This document shows positions 28,186 to 39,240 of a stretch of DNA of 64,000 nucleotides, piece by piece (positions within the stretch are counted from its first letter, which is position 1; every line of letters begins with the position of its first letter). The stretch comes from Metellina segmentata (lineage: Eukaryota; Arthropoda; Arachnida; Araneae; Tetragnathidae), in contig OX375881.1 in assembly GCA_947359465.1 (NCBI GenBank), positions 78,899,914 to 78,963,913 on the forward strand, written 5' to 3'. Under the pieces are notes generated by a model. The model saw nothing but the letters and a program-made list of their open reading frames with translations. It was not told the origin of the DNA and ran no database searches. Position numbers and translations under genes: made by a program.

Positions 28186-28590
28186 CGTATCAACCCTCTC
28201 GTTGCTTGTCTCGATAACTCGATCCAGTCATAAGCAGAAGTGTCTCATATCTTCAAAGGTGAGGTATCTCGTAAATAGAAACAAAACTGATCAGATCTTG
28301 ATCTAGTCATCACAAAAAATAGACAATATCTTGATGTGAGATACCTAATCATTATCAAAATTAATGAGATCTTATGCACGATATATATCATCATTATCGA
28401 AATTAATGAGATCTTGATGCATGAGATATCTCATCATTATCAAAATTAATCAGATCTTGATGCACGAGATATATCATCGTCATCAAAATTAATCAGATCT
28501 TGATGTACGAGATGTCTCATCATTATCAAAATTATTCAGATCTTGATGCATGAGATCTATCGTCGAATCCACTTGGAGGATTATTAATAC
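28186..28590. repeat. GATATCTCGTC-type repeat, locus 1, with ~43-bp tandem units
   Basis: Starts with a 'ttgcttgtctcgat' phrase and ends with 'cgtcgaa.c.acttggagga', the same borders as at 62.8 kb. Inside, about five copies (near 28357, 28400, 28442, 28484 and 28528) of a 42-44 bp unit contain AAATTAATCAGATCTTGATG and a near-palindromic GAGATATCTCATC. Related loci lie at 40.4, 53.4-54.1 and 62.8 kb. Confidence 0.85.
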
Positions 28591-28654
28591 AATCTATTAT
28601 ATGCTAATCATTTGCTGAATATTACAGATGTATGTATATTGGGAAATATAGTTG

Positions 28655-28990
28655 TATTGTTAGTAGTAGTTAATTAATTTCGCACGGTATCAGCACACAA
28701 TGGGCTATTGGTAACGGATAAAACCAAGAAGTAATGAAGAAGTTTAAAGTAATGAGACTTGTAAAGTAAAGTAATAAGATTTAACCTAAGTTTTGACGTA
28801 ATACCAACATTCAAAGTAACGTTGTCATTACTTTTAAAATAGTAACACTCAATTTTTTAAAGAGTCAGGTATCAATCCATAAGGGATAGATCCGAGGATA
28901 GCACCTCGTAATTTGAACCATGGTCAAATGACATGATCAACACCTGAGCTGGCTCGCCACGTTTTCATACTTCCCCACCACGCCAACATG
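28655..28990 (-). mobile_element. SINE family A copy, interrupted
   Basis: The distal body (AATGGGCTATTGGTAACGG near 28700) and the rest of the body (ATCCGAGGATAGCACCTCG through CACCTGAGCTGG, 28870-28960) are split by about 135 bp of unrelated DNA. The element reads on the minus strand by comparison with the 11.1-11.5 kb copy. The head is missing. Confidence 0.72.
28728..28864. repeat. Small element inserted inside the SINE; second piece at 30.04 kb
   Basis: AT-rich, with AAAGTAATGAGAC, AAAGTAACGTTGTCATTACTT and AGTAACACTCAATTTT. A phrase very like its right third recurs at about 30040-30100 (AAAGTAACGTTGGCATTACTT, AGTGACAGTCAATTTT). Position and recurrence suggest a small mobile element or MITE. 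I cannot define terminal repeats or a target duplication. Confidence 0.45.
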
Positions 28991-30358
28991 AGTCAAAGGG
29001 TTGTTTGGAAACAAATGTACAAACACAACAGAATATCGTCATCCTCTCACAAAATGTTACATGAATTATGCCGAGCAGCATCAGTACACTCAATCTGGTC
29101 CAAAGAATTCCTAATTTCCATCCAATTCTAAACAAAATCTCCGACATGTATTGTATACGAGAGTCTCATACCAGAAACCCGTCTATAGAAACCAATACGA
29201 GTTTTAACAAAGATAGTGCCTGTTTTTAAAGGTGGGGTTTTGTATACATGCGTCTCTCCTTGTCGTGATAAAACCGGCCTGTCCTTTTGCTGTCATATTT
29301 TCTTTCACAAAGTATTCATCTTGGACGTGTGTGTGAAGTCACCCCTAGTCGAAACAATGTCAATCTCTCAGCAAATGATGCAGTACACCGTGGTATTTTA
29401 TGCTAGGATGATTCGCCATGGGCTCGTGCAAATACGATAGGCGTTTCCTGCCAAGCTAAATGCAGATGGTGGTGGTGTGTTTCTGTGGGGATACGTGTTC
29501 ATGTACAGATTCTGAACGCAACGTCAGTTGGCTAGTTTTTCAAATACGGTTTCACCACAGCCATTAAAAATTCAAAGAACGTATTCTAGATTGATATAAT
29601 ATATCAAAGTCTTTCTTCTCTAAACCTACGATATTATTGTAGGCTTAGATAAGAAACTCATTAAATTAAGCCAAAATAAAATTTTTATTTTACATTTGTT
29701 TAAAGGCTACAGTATTTAGGTCAGAAAATTAGAATTACAAGCAATTTCATAGGGTTATTTACACTTTAAACGTATTACAATATAACAAAGTATTTTTAAT
29801 CATCGCGAAAGTAAGCATTTAGAAAGTCCGAAAAAATGTCAGTTAGTAAATTTAAACTCGAGGCCGATGATACTACAGTTGATTGATCAACACATATTAA
29901 ATGCCAAAAGCAGTCAAAACGGCAATGAACAACATTTTAAGATAACTCTGATATGTATGAAACGAAAGTATTTGAACAGCAGTAGTAGGATTTCGGAGAC
30001 CGTTTGGTTAGTTTGCTTACGCTAAAACTTCCTCTAATGGTTTAAAGTAACGTTGGCATTACTTCTAAAGTAGTGACAGTCAATTTTGTAAACAGTTTCT
30101 TCCATAATTCATAGGAACATAGAAACACCATCAGTATGCTAGTCATGTCTGTGAGTTTGTTTTCTAAATGGGATCATAATAAAGGAGACCAATTTGTTAC
30201 ATGAAATTTGTTTAATAAAATATAAGAAACAAGCAGCCCTCTTCATTTTGCATTTGCACTGAATTTTCTTTGTTGCTTATGCATATTTAAGGCAGTCTTT
30301 AGTCGCATTTGACACATTATTTGAATCCATTTGTATTGTACCATATGGTACTAGCCGA
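28991..30358. other. Non-coding DNA; no gene recognised
   Basis: Frames at 28965-29147 and 29216-29440 show no family resemblance. The 30040-30100 segment repeats part of the insert at 28728-28864. Confidence 0.45.
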
Positions 30359-30834
30359 CCCTTTTCCCTAACACGTGGACGCTGGAATGTTTCGGAATGC
30401 GAAAACAACTTCAGACTTCGGCTCATCGGCGGCCCGGCGGTCCATTTGATCCATACACAGCTGGAGTTTCCGTCGGTTCCCTAATCCCATGTCTGGGATC
30501 AAGTTTTGCGGTGGGGCAAGACAGACGGTTTTCGTATCTGTGTGGGGGTGTTTCTGTTCTGGAGAGGACATAAACATCTCTAGAGGGCTCTGAATTCACT
30601 CCCCTCTCGTTGTCAGCGGCGGTTCTGCGAAGCGAACGTGGATTTTAGGTGGAGATTCGGACTCGAGAATCGACGAGAGACAGACGTCTCTGTTTGCCTT
30701 TTTGTTACTTTGGCTTCAGGCAGGTTTCGGTTGTCGATGGCTGTGCCCATAATTATCTTTTTAAATTTTCTTGTAAATATTTAATTTATGTAAATAAATA
30801 GTTTAATTTTAAACCAGCTGTCCGTCAAATTCTT
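30345..30834 (+). mobile_element. Possible solo LTR of a retrotransposon (weak)
   Basis: A GC-elevated block is followed by an AT-rich stretch with AAATAAATAGTTTAATTTT, then CAGCTGTCCGTCAAATTCTTACA-like DNA ending in CA (quoted in part: GTCCGTCAAATTCTTACA). That order resembles a promoter/poly-A/U5 arrangement at an LTR 3' end, and the following TGACGGTACAGTATGGATAGG-like stretch could be a degraded primer-binding site. I found no second LTR, no target duplication and no gag or pol sequence, and the left boundary is a guess. The 69-codon minus-strand frame here is unrecognised. Confidence 0.3.
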
Positions 30835-31755
30835 ACATGACGGTACAGTATGGATAGGACGTTGCTTATTACGTTTACTTGCTGGCTTGACGTATTGCAT
30901 TTAGTCGCGGACTTAGCAATATGCAAGTTGTAGCTGGTGTTTATTCAATTTTTGCGACTTTCCCTGGGAGCATTTTTCCTACCTGCCTCGGTAAATAATT
31001 CCTTGTGTGTATCAGCAACTGCGTTTCCAGCACGGCGTTGCCCGTGACAGTTCTTTTCGTGGGATCAGGTGTTCCACTGTTCGCTGACGCTCGCCAACCC
31101 TCGGGGATTGCTACTTATTCCCATTTAGTTTGCTTCACGAACGAACTCCACATGCAACGTCGTGATGGTATCGAAGTGACTATTATCAACAATGTAAATA
31201 ATCAAAACACGCTGGAATTGAAAATCTTGGCATGGCTCCAAAGACATTAGGACGAAAAACGCTTGTGACGTCAGAGGTCGAAATCCGCTCAATTTTCATT
31301 CAAGGTAGCTATAACGTCACATTCAGGAAAGAAGGAAGAAAGGTAAAAAAACTAATAAATTAATTTTAAAAATAGGATTCTAGATTAAATTTTAAAATTC
31401 GGTCACTACACAAAAATCGTAAAAAATTAAGAGTACCATTGTAACAAATTTCGTAATTGTAAGTGCCATTGATTCGTCAGATCACTGATCACAGAGAGAG
31501 AGAAACACATACAAACATTTACTTTTATAATAGTAAAGATTACGTGTAATATTGGCGCAGCTTGGCCAAATTTGACTCGTGCACCATAAAACTCAACCTA
31601 CCATTTGTGATGTGCGTAAGCATCGATATGTATTTCTCTAAATGAAAGAAAGGCGATCGAAATGTAATTCGTGGACTTCTCACTAGTGTTTGTTATCATT
31701 ACCAATAAAGGGCACGCCAGAGAGTGCACATCTGAAACAAAAATACCTCAATCAG
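30835..31755. other. GC-elevated then AT-rich DNA, unrecognised
   Basis: The 30835-31320 part is less AT-rich and holds an 81-codon plus-strand frame (31005-31250) with no motif I know. It could be leader DNA behind the putative LTR or a unique conserved element. The rest is ordinary AT-rich DNA. Confidence 0.4.
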
Positions 31756-31876
31756 ATTTTCAACGCCTCTTCAATACAATACAATAACAAAAATGCATTA
31801 AAAAAACAAATAAAAAGACAGATAAGTGGAAATTATTACAAAATGAGACATATATATTTAAGTTTTTTTTCCTTAT

Positions 31877-32045
31877 TTAATACATCTCTTTATGAGCTCC
31901 CTTAGTTACACTAAGCTCATCAAGATGGTACTCGATTTCTAGCCATGTTCGCTGTAGCATACCCTCATCAATGATTCCAATGGCATCAGTGATCTTCTGT
32001 TTTAGATTAGTGATGTCTCGTACCTTTGTTCGATACACCACCACA
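31877..32045 (-). pseudogene. Mariner-like transposase C-terminus (minus copy)
   Basis: About 55 codons on the minus strand read VYRTKVRDITNLKQKITDA, then IGIIDEGMLQRTWLEIEY, then a terminal AHKEMY and stop. This is the C-terminal helix region of mariner-like transposases, which usually end '.RLD..R.TNGAHIEVY'. The upstream frame as far as 32098 is open but not recognisable as transposase. Everything before the VYRTKV block, including the whole catalytic domain, is absent. Confidence 0.85.
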
Positions 32046-32157
32046 TTAGAGACTGCATGTTCGTGGGTTCTTAAATGAAACATATATGTTATGTCCATTA
32101 CCGGACATAAAATTAATGTCCATTATGGACATTATATAACAATAATGTCCATTGTAA

Positions 32158-32351
32158 ATGGTGTCCCAATTCCCTGGCCCACCTCGTTCACCAGATATCA
32201 CCCCTCTCGACTTCTTTCTATGGGGTTATGTTAAAGATATCATATATGCCATTGCCACCATTGATGAGGGCAACAGCGAACATGGCAAGAAATCAATAAC
32301 CGTCTTTATGTGCTTCGTGAAACTAATGGTGTTCATATGGAGGTGTATTAA
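32158..32351 (+). pseudogene. Mariner-like transposase C-terminus (plus copy), deleted and frameshifted
   Basis: Reads FPGPPRSPDITPLDFFLWGYVKD in pieces, with SPDITPLDFF the block holding the third catalytic Asp, then jumps from KDIIY directly to AIATIDEG. The ~17 residues kept in the minus copy (RTKVRDITNLKQKITD) are missing here. One base shift near 32268 moves the end into another frame: QQRTWQEINNRLYVLRETNG, then VHMEVY and a stop at 32349-32351. Dead fragment. Confidence 0.87.
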
Positions 32352-32649
32352 AGAGGCATAAAACTTAAATATATACATCTCATTTTGTAATAATTTTCAT
32401 TTATCTGTCTTCCCTTTGTAATAAATTTTTGAAATTGTAAAGGGACTTTACGGACCTCTGTATATAGTAACATAACATTTTAAATCAAGCAGAGTAAAAT
32501 TAAAACGCTGTATGATTAAATCACTCTTAGTGGTTGATATCATGCTGTGCATATCTTTTTGTTACAATAAACAAATAATATAGATTTATGTGGCACTTGC
32601 CTTCATGAACTGTGTAGAAAACAAATCCTGATTTACTCTGCGCGTAACG

Positions 32650-33200
32650 AGATTTCCCTGTAGTATTTTTCTGGAGGACCCAAAAAAACGGACAAAATTA
32701 ATCAAAAAAAAAAGTAATTGATTTTTACAAGTTCATACTTTTGCCACTCTCAAAGTACTCTCCTTTTTCCTCAATAGAGTGGTCAATACGTTTCTTCTAC
32801 TTCTGGAAGCAGCACGTAAATTCCAGCAAAGATGCTTCTTGAAGCTTGTGTCGTTTTTTGTTTCACCTCATCCACGTCCACAAAACGTTTTCCTTCAAGG
32901 TCCTTTTCAACCTCGGGAACAAAACATAGCTGCACAGAGCAAGATCTGATGAATAGGGAGTGTGGAAAAGTGGGTTCTGGGCGTTTTGGGTCAAAGCTGC
33001 TTGAAGAGAAAATAGTTGCAGGTGCACTGTCATGGAGGAACTGATAGTTGAGATCAACCACACGTCCACCAAGCGACAGAACCCCGTACTACATAATCCC
33101 CGCCCATGAGAGCATATGTACAGTTTCTTTTGGGTCTCCCCACGTATATTTCTTTTGCATCTCAACCACACAAGCCTTACCACATGTATTTACTAAAATA
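32650..33200 (-). pseudogene. Mariner transposase relic, second family
   Basis: On the minus strand the remnant reads YQFLHDSAPAT (family HDNAPAH, second catalytic Asp kept), then in another frame TPYSSDLALCSYVLFPRLKRTL (family PPYSPDLAP.D..LFP.LK; here the third Asp position is Ser after Cys), then KRFVDVDEVKQ, and further left FQ-K-stop-KKRIDHSIEEKGEYFES, the usual 'FQKWKKR.D.CI...G.YFE' ending with Trp changed to a stop. Several frameshifts. Downstream, GGAGGACCCAAAAAAACGGA near 32672-32692 resembles a mariner terminal repeat, with no matching right end. Distinct from the foldback copies beside it. Confidence 0.85.
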
Positions 33201-33857
33201 ATGCAAGGAAAGACTATATTGGTTTTGTAGGACAAACCTGCAGAAATCATGCGGGTAGACTGCATGCTGGCAGAACGTATATGTATGAGTGTAAAACTAT
33301 CTTATGCATACTCTCTTTCTGTAAGCATGGTGGAAATATGACACAAGTAAGCGGAATTTTTCACTGCAATAATAACCACTTTGTATCAACACACTGTATA
33401 GTTAAAATTGAGTTAGAATGTGATGACTGCACAAGTTATATTGATTCTTTGTACTTTAATTCATCAACCATATTCTTTAAGCAATTGAAATTTTAACTAT
33501 TATCATTGTGAAACTTACGTGAGAAAGCGCAATCAACCTGAAAAGTAAAAAGCAAACTCTGTCTTGAGAATATAGTTTTGAGTTGAATTACAAAGAACGC
33601 AAAACCATCATCAAAATAAGATAAATTTGGAATAGAATGTTAGAATTAAAGAGAAATTTTAAAACTTTACTCGAATAGCAATAGTGTATCTATCAATTTA
33701 TATTAAGCTAGAACTGAAAACTCTCTGCACTCACTTCGTCAACTAGATATATTATTTATATTGTGAAAAACACTTGTGAAGTGAAGTAGGCGAAGGTTCA
33801 ACCATCCTGTTGCTGTCTATATATTCATTCGTGGTAGCACTGAAGGGTTATCCATCT
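33201..33857. other. Non-coding DNA, nothing recognised
   Basis: AT-rich with a weak 71-codon frame (33281-33496) lacking any motif. Confidence 0.5.
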
Positions 33858-34330
33858 TGAAATACTTTATTGCATTTTATTTCACTAACTAAGTTACTAA
33901 CTAAGTTGGTGACTACTAGACGTGTGTGTACTTTTGGAAACAAGCCAGATGACGCTTCTTGAAATACAGTGTTGAAATACATCTTGAAATACAGTGTTGC
34001 ACTTTATTTCACAAGTTACTAACTAAGTTGGTGACTACTAGACGTGTGTGTACTTTCGGAAACAAGCCAGATGACGCTTCTTGAAATATAGTGTTGAAAT
34101 ACATCTTGAAATACAGTGTTGCACTTTATTTCACAAGTTACTAACTAAGTTGGTGACTACTAGACGTGTGTGTACTTTCGGAAACAAGCCAGATGACGCT
34201 TCTTGAAATACAGTGTTGAAATACATCTTGAAATACAGTGTTGCACTTTATTTCACAAGTTACTAAGTAAGTTGGTGACTACTAGACGTGTGTGTACTTT
34301 CGGAAACAAGCCAGATGACGTTTCTAAGAC
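33858..34330. repeat. 122-bp tandem repeat, about four copies
   Basis: GTTGGTGACTACTAGACG occurs at 33905, 34027, 34149 and 34271, giving an exact 122-bp period. Units also contain TTGAAATACAGTGTTG, TTTATTTCACAAGTTACTAA and GGAAACAAGCCAGATGACG. Copies 2-4 are almost identical, indicating recent amplification or active homogenisation. Confidence 0.95.
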
Positions 34331-36240
34331 GACTTTCAAATGGCAAGTGATAAAATCGACACACACTTCCATGAATTGTCCATGATGAGCAGTAGAATAT
34401 CAACTCGATGTGTGTGCGCATACCACTTCCAACAACTGTCTGAAGATCTTATAACTGACATTGCTTCCACTTCTATCACAGATTCACTATTTTCTACCAC
34501 TCAGCCTCATTTCAACAAACTGCCGTCTTCACTCAGAGTTGGCTGATAAAGGCAACACAAAACAGTCCAATGGTCGAAGTCATCCGTTGGACGACCTTGT
34601 ATATGAAAGTACACTCGTGATCTTAAAACAACTTATACGATCTTCCGCTATTGTTAGTCTGTCAATTTTAGCATCTATGGAATTTGTCACTGATATATTC
34701 TGGGGAGGAAGTATTTCTAAAAATTTAGCCCATCACTAAAGATTATTACACAATAAAATAGTATAAATAGCAGTGTTACCTCTTTCCATTAGAAGTACTT
34801 TTAATAGACAACTTTACAGTCTTTCACTCGTCTTCCAAAAGTTGTATTTTCGAATACTGTAAAATCAAAAGTTGAAACTATATTCTATGGCATGCAGATG
34901 TCTCTATGCAGATGATTATTCTCTTCCTAGTATTTACAAAATGCAGTTAAACCTTTGTGCGACACGAGATTTTTGAGTAGTCTACTATTGCTATTACCCC
35001 TCAACTACATAATGACTAAATAGCTACATTTATTGGTTTAAAGAATCAAGGAAGGGATTTAGTTGGTCTAGAATTTTAAAACTTCTTTGATGCTACGCAG
35101 GGAAAACTACAGGTTTCGTGATATAATAATGCGAACTTGACCCTTCTAAACTCTAAAGGTAGAGTAAAAAGCAGTAATCGATCTACGTACTTTTATTTAA
35201 AATATAATAAGTAATATGTTTATAAGTAAAAATAGATCCGATATATAGTTTTGTCTCACTTTTTAAGGGGTACGTACACAGTATAAGTTTTTTTTTATAA
35301 TTTTAATTTTTAAAATCCAACTGTTTTACAAAAAGTCATTATATATTGGTCATAGTCACATTGGTTTATACTTAAAACCATTTCAGTGAGAAAAAATCTT
35401 ATTAAACTAATTGAGTCGTTTTTTTAATGTGAAATAAGTCCATTTTGTCATACATCGAGATATTTAAGGGTTTGCGTTTAAATTCACTTTAAAATATTGG
35501 CAAACAGTTAATCAATTCGGATGACGTTTCTAACACTATACACCTGTTAAATTTTACTATGTAATAACAATTATTAAAATTGTTAAAGCAAATAAACTCA
35601 TTTTTTTAAAGTGGACTTATACCACTTTCAATAATAACGGATCAATTATTAATTAGCTAATTAAGATGTAATTAGCTAATTAGAATGTTTTTGAACAGTG
35701 ATATATGAAATTCTAATTTGTCTAGAAAAATAATTCTAGTTGGAAATTATTTCCAATATTAGTCTTCATGTTTTGACTCAATCAAGTTGCTAGAGAGAAA
35801 AGTTTTTATGTTACAACATTTTTCGCAAAGGTGCACAAAAAAATCAAGAGTTTTTCTAGAAATTTAGGATTTAAAAATTTATTTCTTAACTAATAATTTT
35901 GATTTAGGGTCAAAACATCCGCTGCATTACATAGATTATAATGATACAAAAATAATTATAATGATTAATTTATTGTTGAGTTATAACTGTTTGAACGAAG
36001 CATCACATTACAAAAACTTGTTTCTTCATAAATTGAATTTAAAGTTTCGGAAAGATGTCTGTTCATGGTGACAGTACCCTAACGAAAACCCTAGTACCCT
36101 TGTTCTAGTAACCCTAGTTCAACATTAGTACTAGAAAACTATTTCGAATATTTGTAAGATCTTGGCATGGTTTGAAAGCTAAATAACTGAAGAATATTTT
36201 GAAGCAATAAAGAATAGTTAGACTTTTTCTGTTCGATTTT
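34331..36240. other. Non-coding DNA, nothing recognised
   Basis: Two overlapping plus-strand frames (34340-34546 and 34461-34739) follow the array and have ordinary composition but no recognisable motif. The rest is AT-rich with poly-T and poly-A runs. Confidence 0.45.
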
Positions 36241-36244
36241 CAGG

Positions 36245-37269
36245 ATTTCTAATGTGTACCTTGAAATTTTTTATTTTCCCTTGAATGTTGTACAAGATAT
36301 GGTTTTCAAAGATCACTTTCCATCAAACTTACATGATTGTATAACACTAAATTTGTCCCCGGTTATAAAGCCAAAAAGTTCGTTCGACATTATCACCAGT
36401 CGTCTTGCTATGGATTTTTATGATCTAAAAAATTTCATTTATGGTAGTTAATGTTCTATAAATTCAGTGTCGTTTGTATGTACTAAGATCGCATAAACTT
36501 ATGGGATATGTGTACCTTGAAATTCTATTTTCCCTTGAATGTTGTACAAGATATGGTTTTCAAAGATCACTTTCCATCAAACTTACATGATTGTATAACA
36601 CTAAATTTGTCCCCGGTTATAAAGCCAAAAAGTTCGTTCGACATTATCACCAGTCGTCTTGCTTTGGATTTTTATGATCTAAAAAATTTCATTTATGGTA
36701 GTTAATGTTCTATAAATTCAGTGTCGTTTGTATGTACTAAGATCGCATAAACTTATGGGATATGTGTACCTTGAAATTCTATTTTCCCTTGAATGTTGTA
36801 CAAGATATGGTTTTCAAAGATCACTTTCCATCAAACTTACATGATTGTATAACACTAAATTTGTCCCCGGTTATAAAGCCAAAAAGTTCGTTCGACATTA
36901 TCACCAGTCGTCTTGCTTTGGATTTTTATGATCAAAAAAATTTCATTTATGGTAGTTAATGTTCTATAAATTCAGTGTCGTTTGTATGTACTAAGATCGC
37001 ATAAACTTATGGGATATGTGTACCTTGAAATTCTATTTTCCCTTGAATGTTGTACAAGATATGGTTTTCAAAGATCACGTTCCATCAAACTTACATGATT
37101 GTAAAATACTAAATTAGTCCCCGTTTATAAAGCCAAAAAGTTCGTTCGACATTATCACCAGTCGTCTTGCTTTGGATTTTTATGATCTAAAAAATTTCAT
37201 TTATGGTAGTTATTGTTCTATAAATTCAGTGTCGAGCGTATGTACTAAGATCGCATAAACTTATGGGAT
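36245..37269. repeat. 254-bp tandem repeat, four copies
   Basis: TTGAATGTTGTACAAGATAT recurs at 36281, 36535, 36789 and 37043: exact period 254 bp. Copies 1-3 differ at only a handful of positions and each keeps a 65-codon plus-strand frame ending LKNFIYGS or QKNFIYGS. Copy 4 has several changes, including ones that break that frame. Because 254 is not a multiple of three, the frames cannot join into one protein. I read this as a satellite-like array and the conserved frame as a result of recent duplication. Confidence 0.97.
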
Positions 37270-38665
37270 AAAGGAAATTATATTAAAAGGCACGATGGAA
37301 AATTATTTCATACAAAAATCTCATGAGAATGTTTCATTTTTAAATTCTTTTTCCTACGTAAGTTCAGTGCAAAACTTGATTCTAAATATCAAAAAACCTA
37401 GATTATCATACCAAATACAGCTTTAATGTATTCTGAATGTTATATGCACACAGCTATCCTGCATTATCAACTCCATCAATACTCGTAGAGGAACTATGCT
37501 AGAATCTATTTTAAAGACCCCAGGAAACTAAATGAATTACATTTGCAATTGGAAATACAATACTTGTAGATCTTTGTAAAGATCCAGACTTGCTCTAAAA
37601 GGCTTTGCAATGGATTCTTTTTCCAACAAAAACCCATTGATACAAAAGACGTAGAATATATTTTTAGATATATCAATTACATAATTTGTCATCTTCTAGC
37701 AAACATAAATATTCCCAACTCTATGAATTCTGTAATCGTCGTGATAAAGAACATCATAGGAAATGCGTATGAATAGGTCTGCGTGTGCCCAAAAAACGTC
37801 CAAAACCAGATTAAAAGTTTCCCAATGCATCCCAAAGTAGCGAAGAAAAACCACCACCAGGATTCAGTTTTCAACCGTCCTCCTATGAAACTTGCGCTCG
37901 GGTCTCGACACAGAAAAAAAAATTTCGCAATTTCAAAACGTCTATCCCAATACTTGAATGTTTGGATCGTAAATAAGGGGAGGGGAGGATCATATTATGT
38001 GATCTATAACTCGCTTTTCATTTCTTCCGTTTTCCTACACAGGGGTTGAATGGTTTGGGATAATAACATAAAAGATATTCCCTTTCGTCTCGAGATGCAT
38101 AATGGCTCCCTTCCTACCAGGAAAGAAACTACATCCGAGAATGGATTTGCGTAAGATAACATGGCTTTTAACCGCGGTGGAAAAACTTTAGCATTCTCCT
38201 TTGGATGTTTTCATTCTGTTTCCACTTTGGAATGAAAATTTTCCCTCCCTCTTGCTCTATCATTCTCGGTTATTTTTTTCATTCTATGATTTTGCATCAG
38301 AGCTAAATTCCAATCCTTGGATATTATTTTTTTTTGTTTTGTGGGCATGGGAGAGATTAGATTTGGGAATTCATCTGATGTTTTTTTCTGTTGGTTTGAA
38401 GTAGGTCTTGCTTATAATCATTTTTAGACTTTGTTTATCTCTGTGATACAAATATATTTATGTGATATAAACGTAAAAGGAAATGTAGTTATATGTAGAC
38501 TTAGTAATATGATAATTACTATAATTATAATTATACATAAACGTAGTAATATGATAATTAAGCAACTAACCGTTCTTCTAACAACCTCATCGAAGTCAAA
38601 CCTCAAAGCGTGACCGAACCCTTGAAACGTAATGCGAGCCCAAACCCAAACTATTCGAATTGAGA
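37270..38665. other. Non-coding DNA; 37.75-38.4 kb less AT-rich
   Basis: Frames at 37783-38049, 38201-38404 and 38424-38675 have no motif. A T-rich and G/C-mixed stretch at 38040-38400 looks unique. Confidence 0.45.
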
Positions 38666-38689
38666 ATTGAAGCAAGCTTCTTCCTGGTT

Positions 38690-38965
38690 GCGATTGTTTT
38701 ATTGCATGCTGTAGACGATAGCCTGTTGTATTGCTCCAGTACTACGCTGTCTTAATACCCACAAATCTACTTGATTGCAATTTTGTCTGTATCAGAAAGA
38801 AGCTTGCGCAAACTCTCTTTTAATTTGCCTGGTCTGTATGTCTCCTTTAATTTGCTCTGGACCATGGTTCAAACGAGTCATTGTTCTGACCTTTCCTTCG
38901 GGATTGATCCTGAACCGTCACTAGTGTCACGTTTTGTTGGTCCAATGCAGCGTTAATCCAACTAC
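38690..38965 (+). mobile_element. SINE family A fragments (rearranged)
   Basis: Body-end phrases appear twice in plus orientation: 'ttgtattgctccagtactacg' near 38727 and, after intervening DNA, CATGGTTCAAACGAG, TTCCTTCGGGATTGATCC and GAACCGTCACTAGTG with GCAGCGTTAATCC at 38870-38955. The head is absent. Copies appear to have inserted or recombined into each other. Confidence 0.7.
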
Positions 38966-39024
38966 CTACCTATCTTTTATTTGTTGTCCTATCTCGCTGT
39001 ATATTTTTGAGTAGATCTAGACAA

Positions 39025-39240
39025 CTAAGAAGACTAATGGATTAGCAACCGGAAGGTTACAAATTCGCAATTAGGTCCAGCTAAAGTCATGCTGGTGCAC
39101 GTCAAATCTGTCGGGGCCTCAAATGTCTTCACGTTGGTGCGTTGTGGAAGTTTGGAGAGAGATGACAATTCGGGTGTTGCTTTTGTCATCTGATCGTGGT
39201 TCAAAATTACCAGTTGTTGCCTGGATTCTTTCTCCTTTTT
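39025..39240 (+). mobile_element. SINE family A copy with degenerate head
   Basis: Plus orientation: a degraded tRNA-like head (GGATTAGCAACCGGAAGG, ACAAATTCGCAATTAGGTCC), then body phrases GTGCACGTCAAATCTGTCGG, GGCCTCAAATGTCTTCACG, GTTGGTGCG and CATCTGATCGTGGTTCAAAA. It abuts the Tc1-like relic on its right. Confidence 0.8.

Larger units (their letters stand above)
31760..32465. mobile_element. Foldback of two mariner-like 3' ends in opposite orientation
   Basis: Minus-strand sequence from 32098 down to about 31820 and plus-strand sequence from 32158 up to about 32413 are both 3' ends of the same mariner-like family. After each stop codon comes the same tail (AAAACTTAAATATATA, then TCTCATTTTGTAATAATTT, then TTATCTGTCT). 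They point away from each other with a ~60-bp centre containing several ATGTCCATT/AATGGACAT repeats. The plus copy may extend to ACGGACCTCTGTATA near 32450-32465. Confidence 0.85.

Noticed and set aside
28340..28560. CRISPR-like array of regularly spaced repeats
   Set aside because: The 43-bp units are contiguous and similar throughout, with no unique spacers, and the DNA is eukaryotic.
31005..31250. 81-codon plus-strand frame in a GC-elevated patch
   Set aside because: Composition is reasonable but I recognise no domain, and it lies downstream of a possible LTR; not enough to call a gene.
36254..36959. Three near-identical 65-codon frames as a repeat-protein gene
   Set aside because: The repeat period of 254 bp is not a multiple of three, each frame ends in a stop, and no splice sites or family resemblance are evident.
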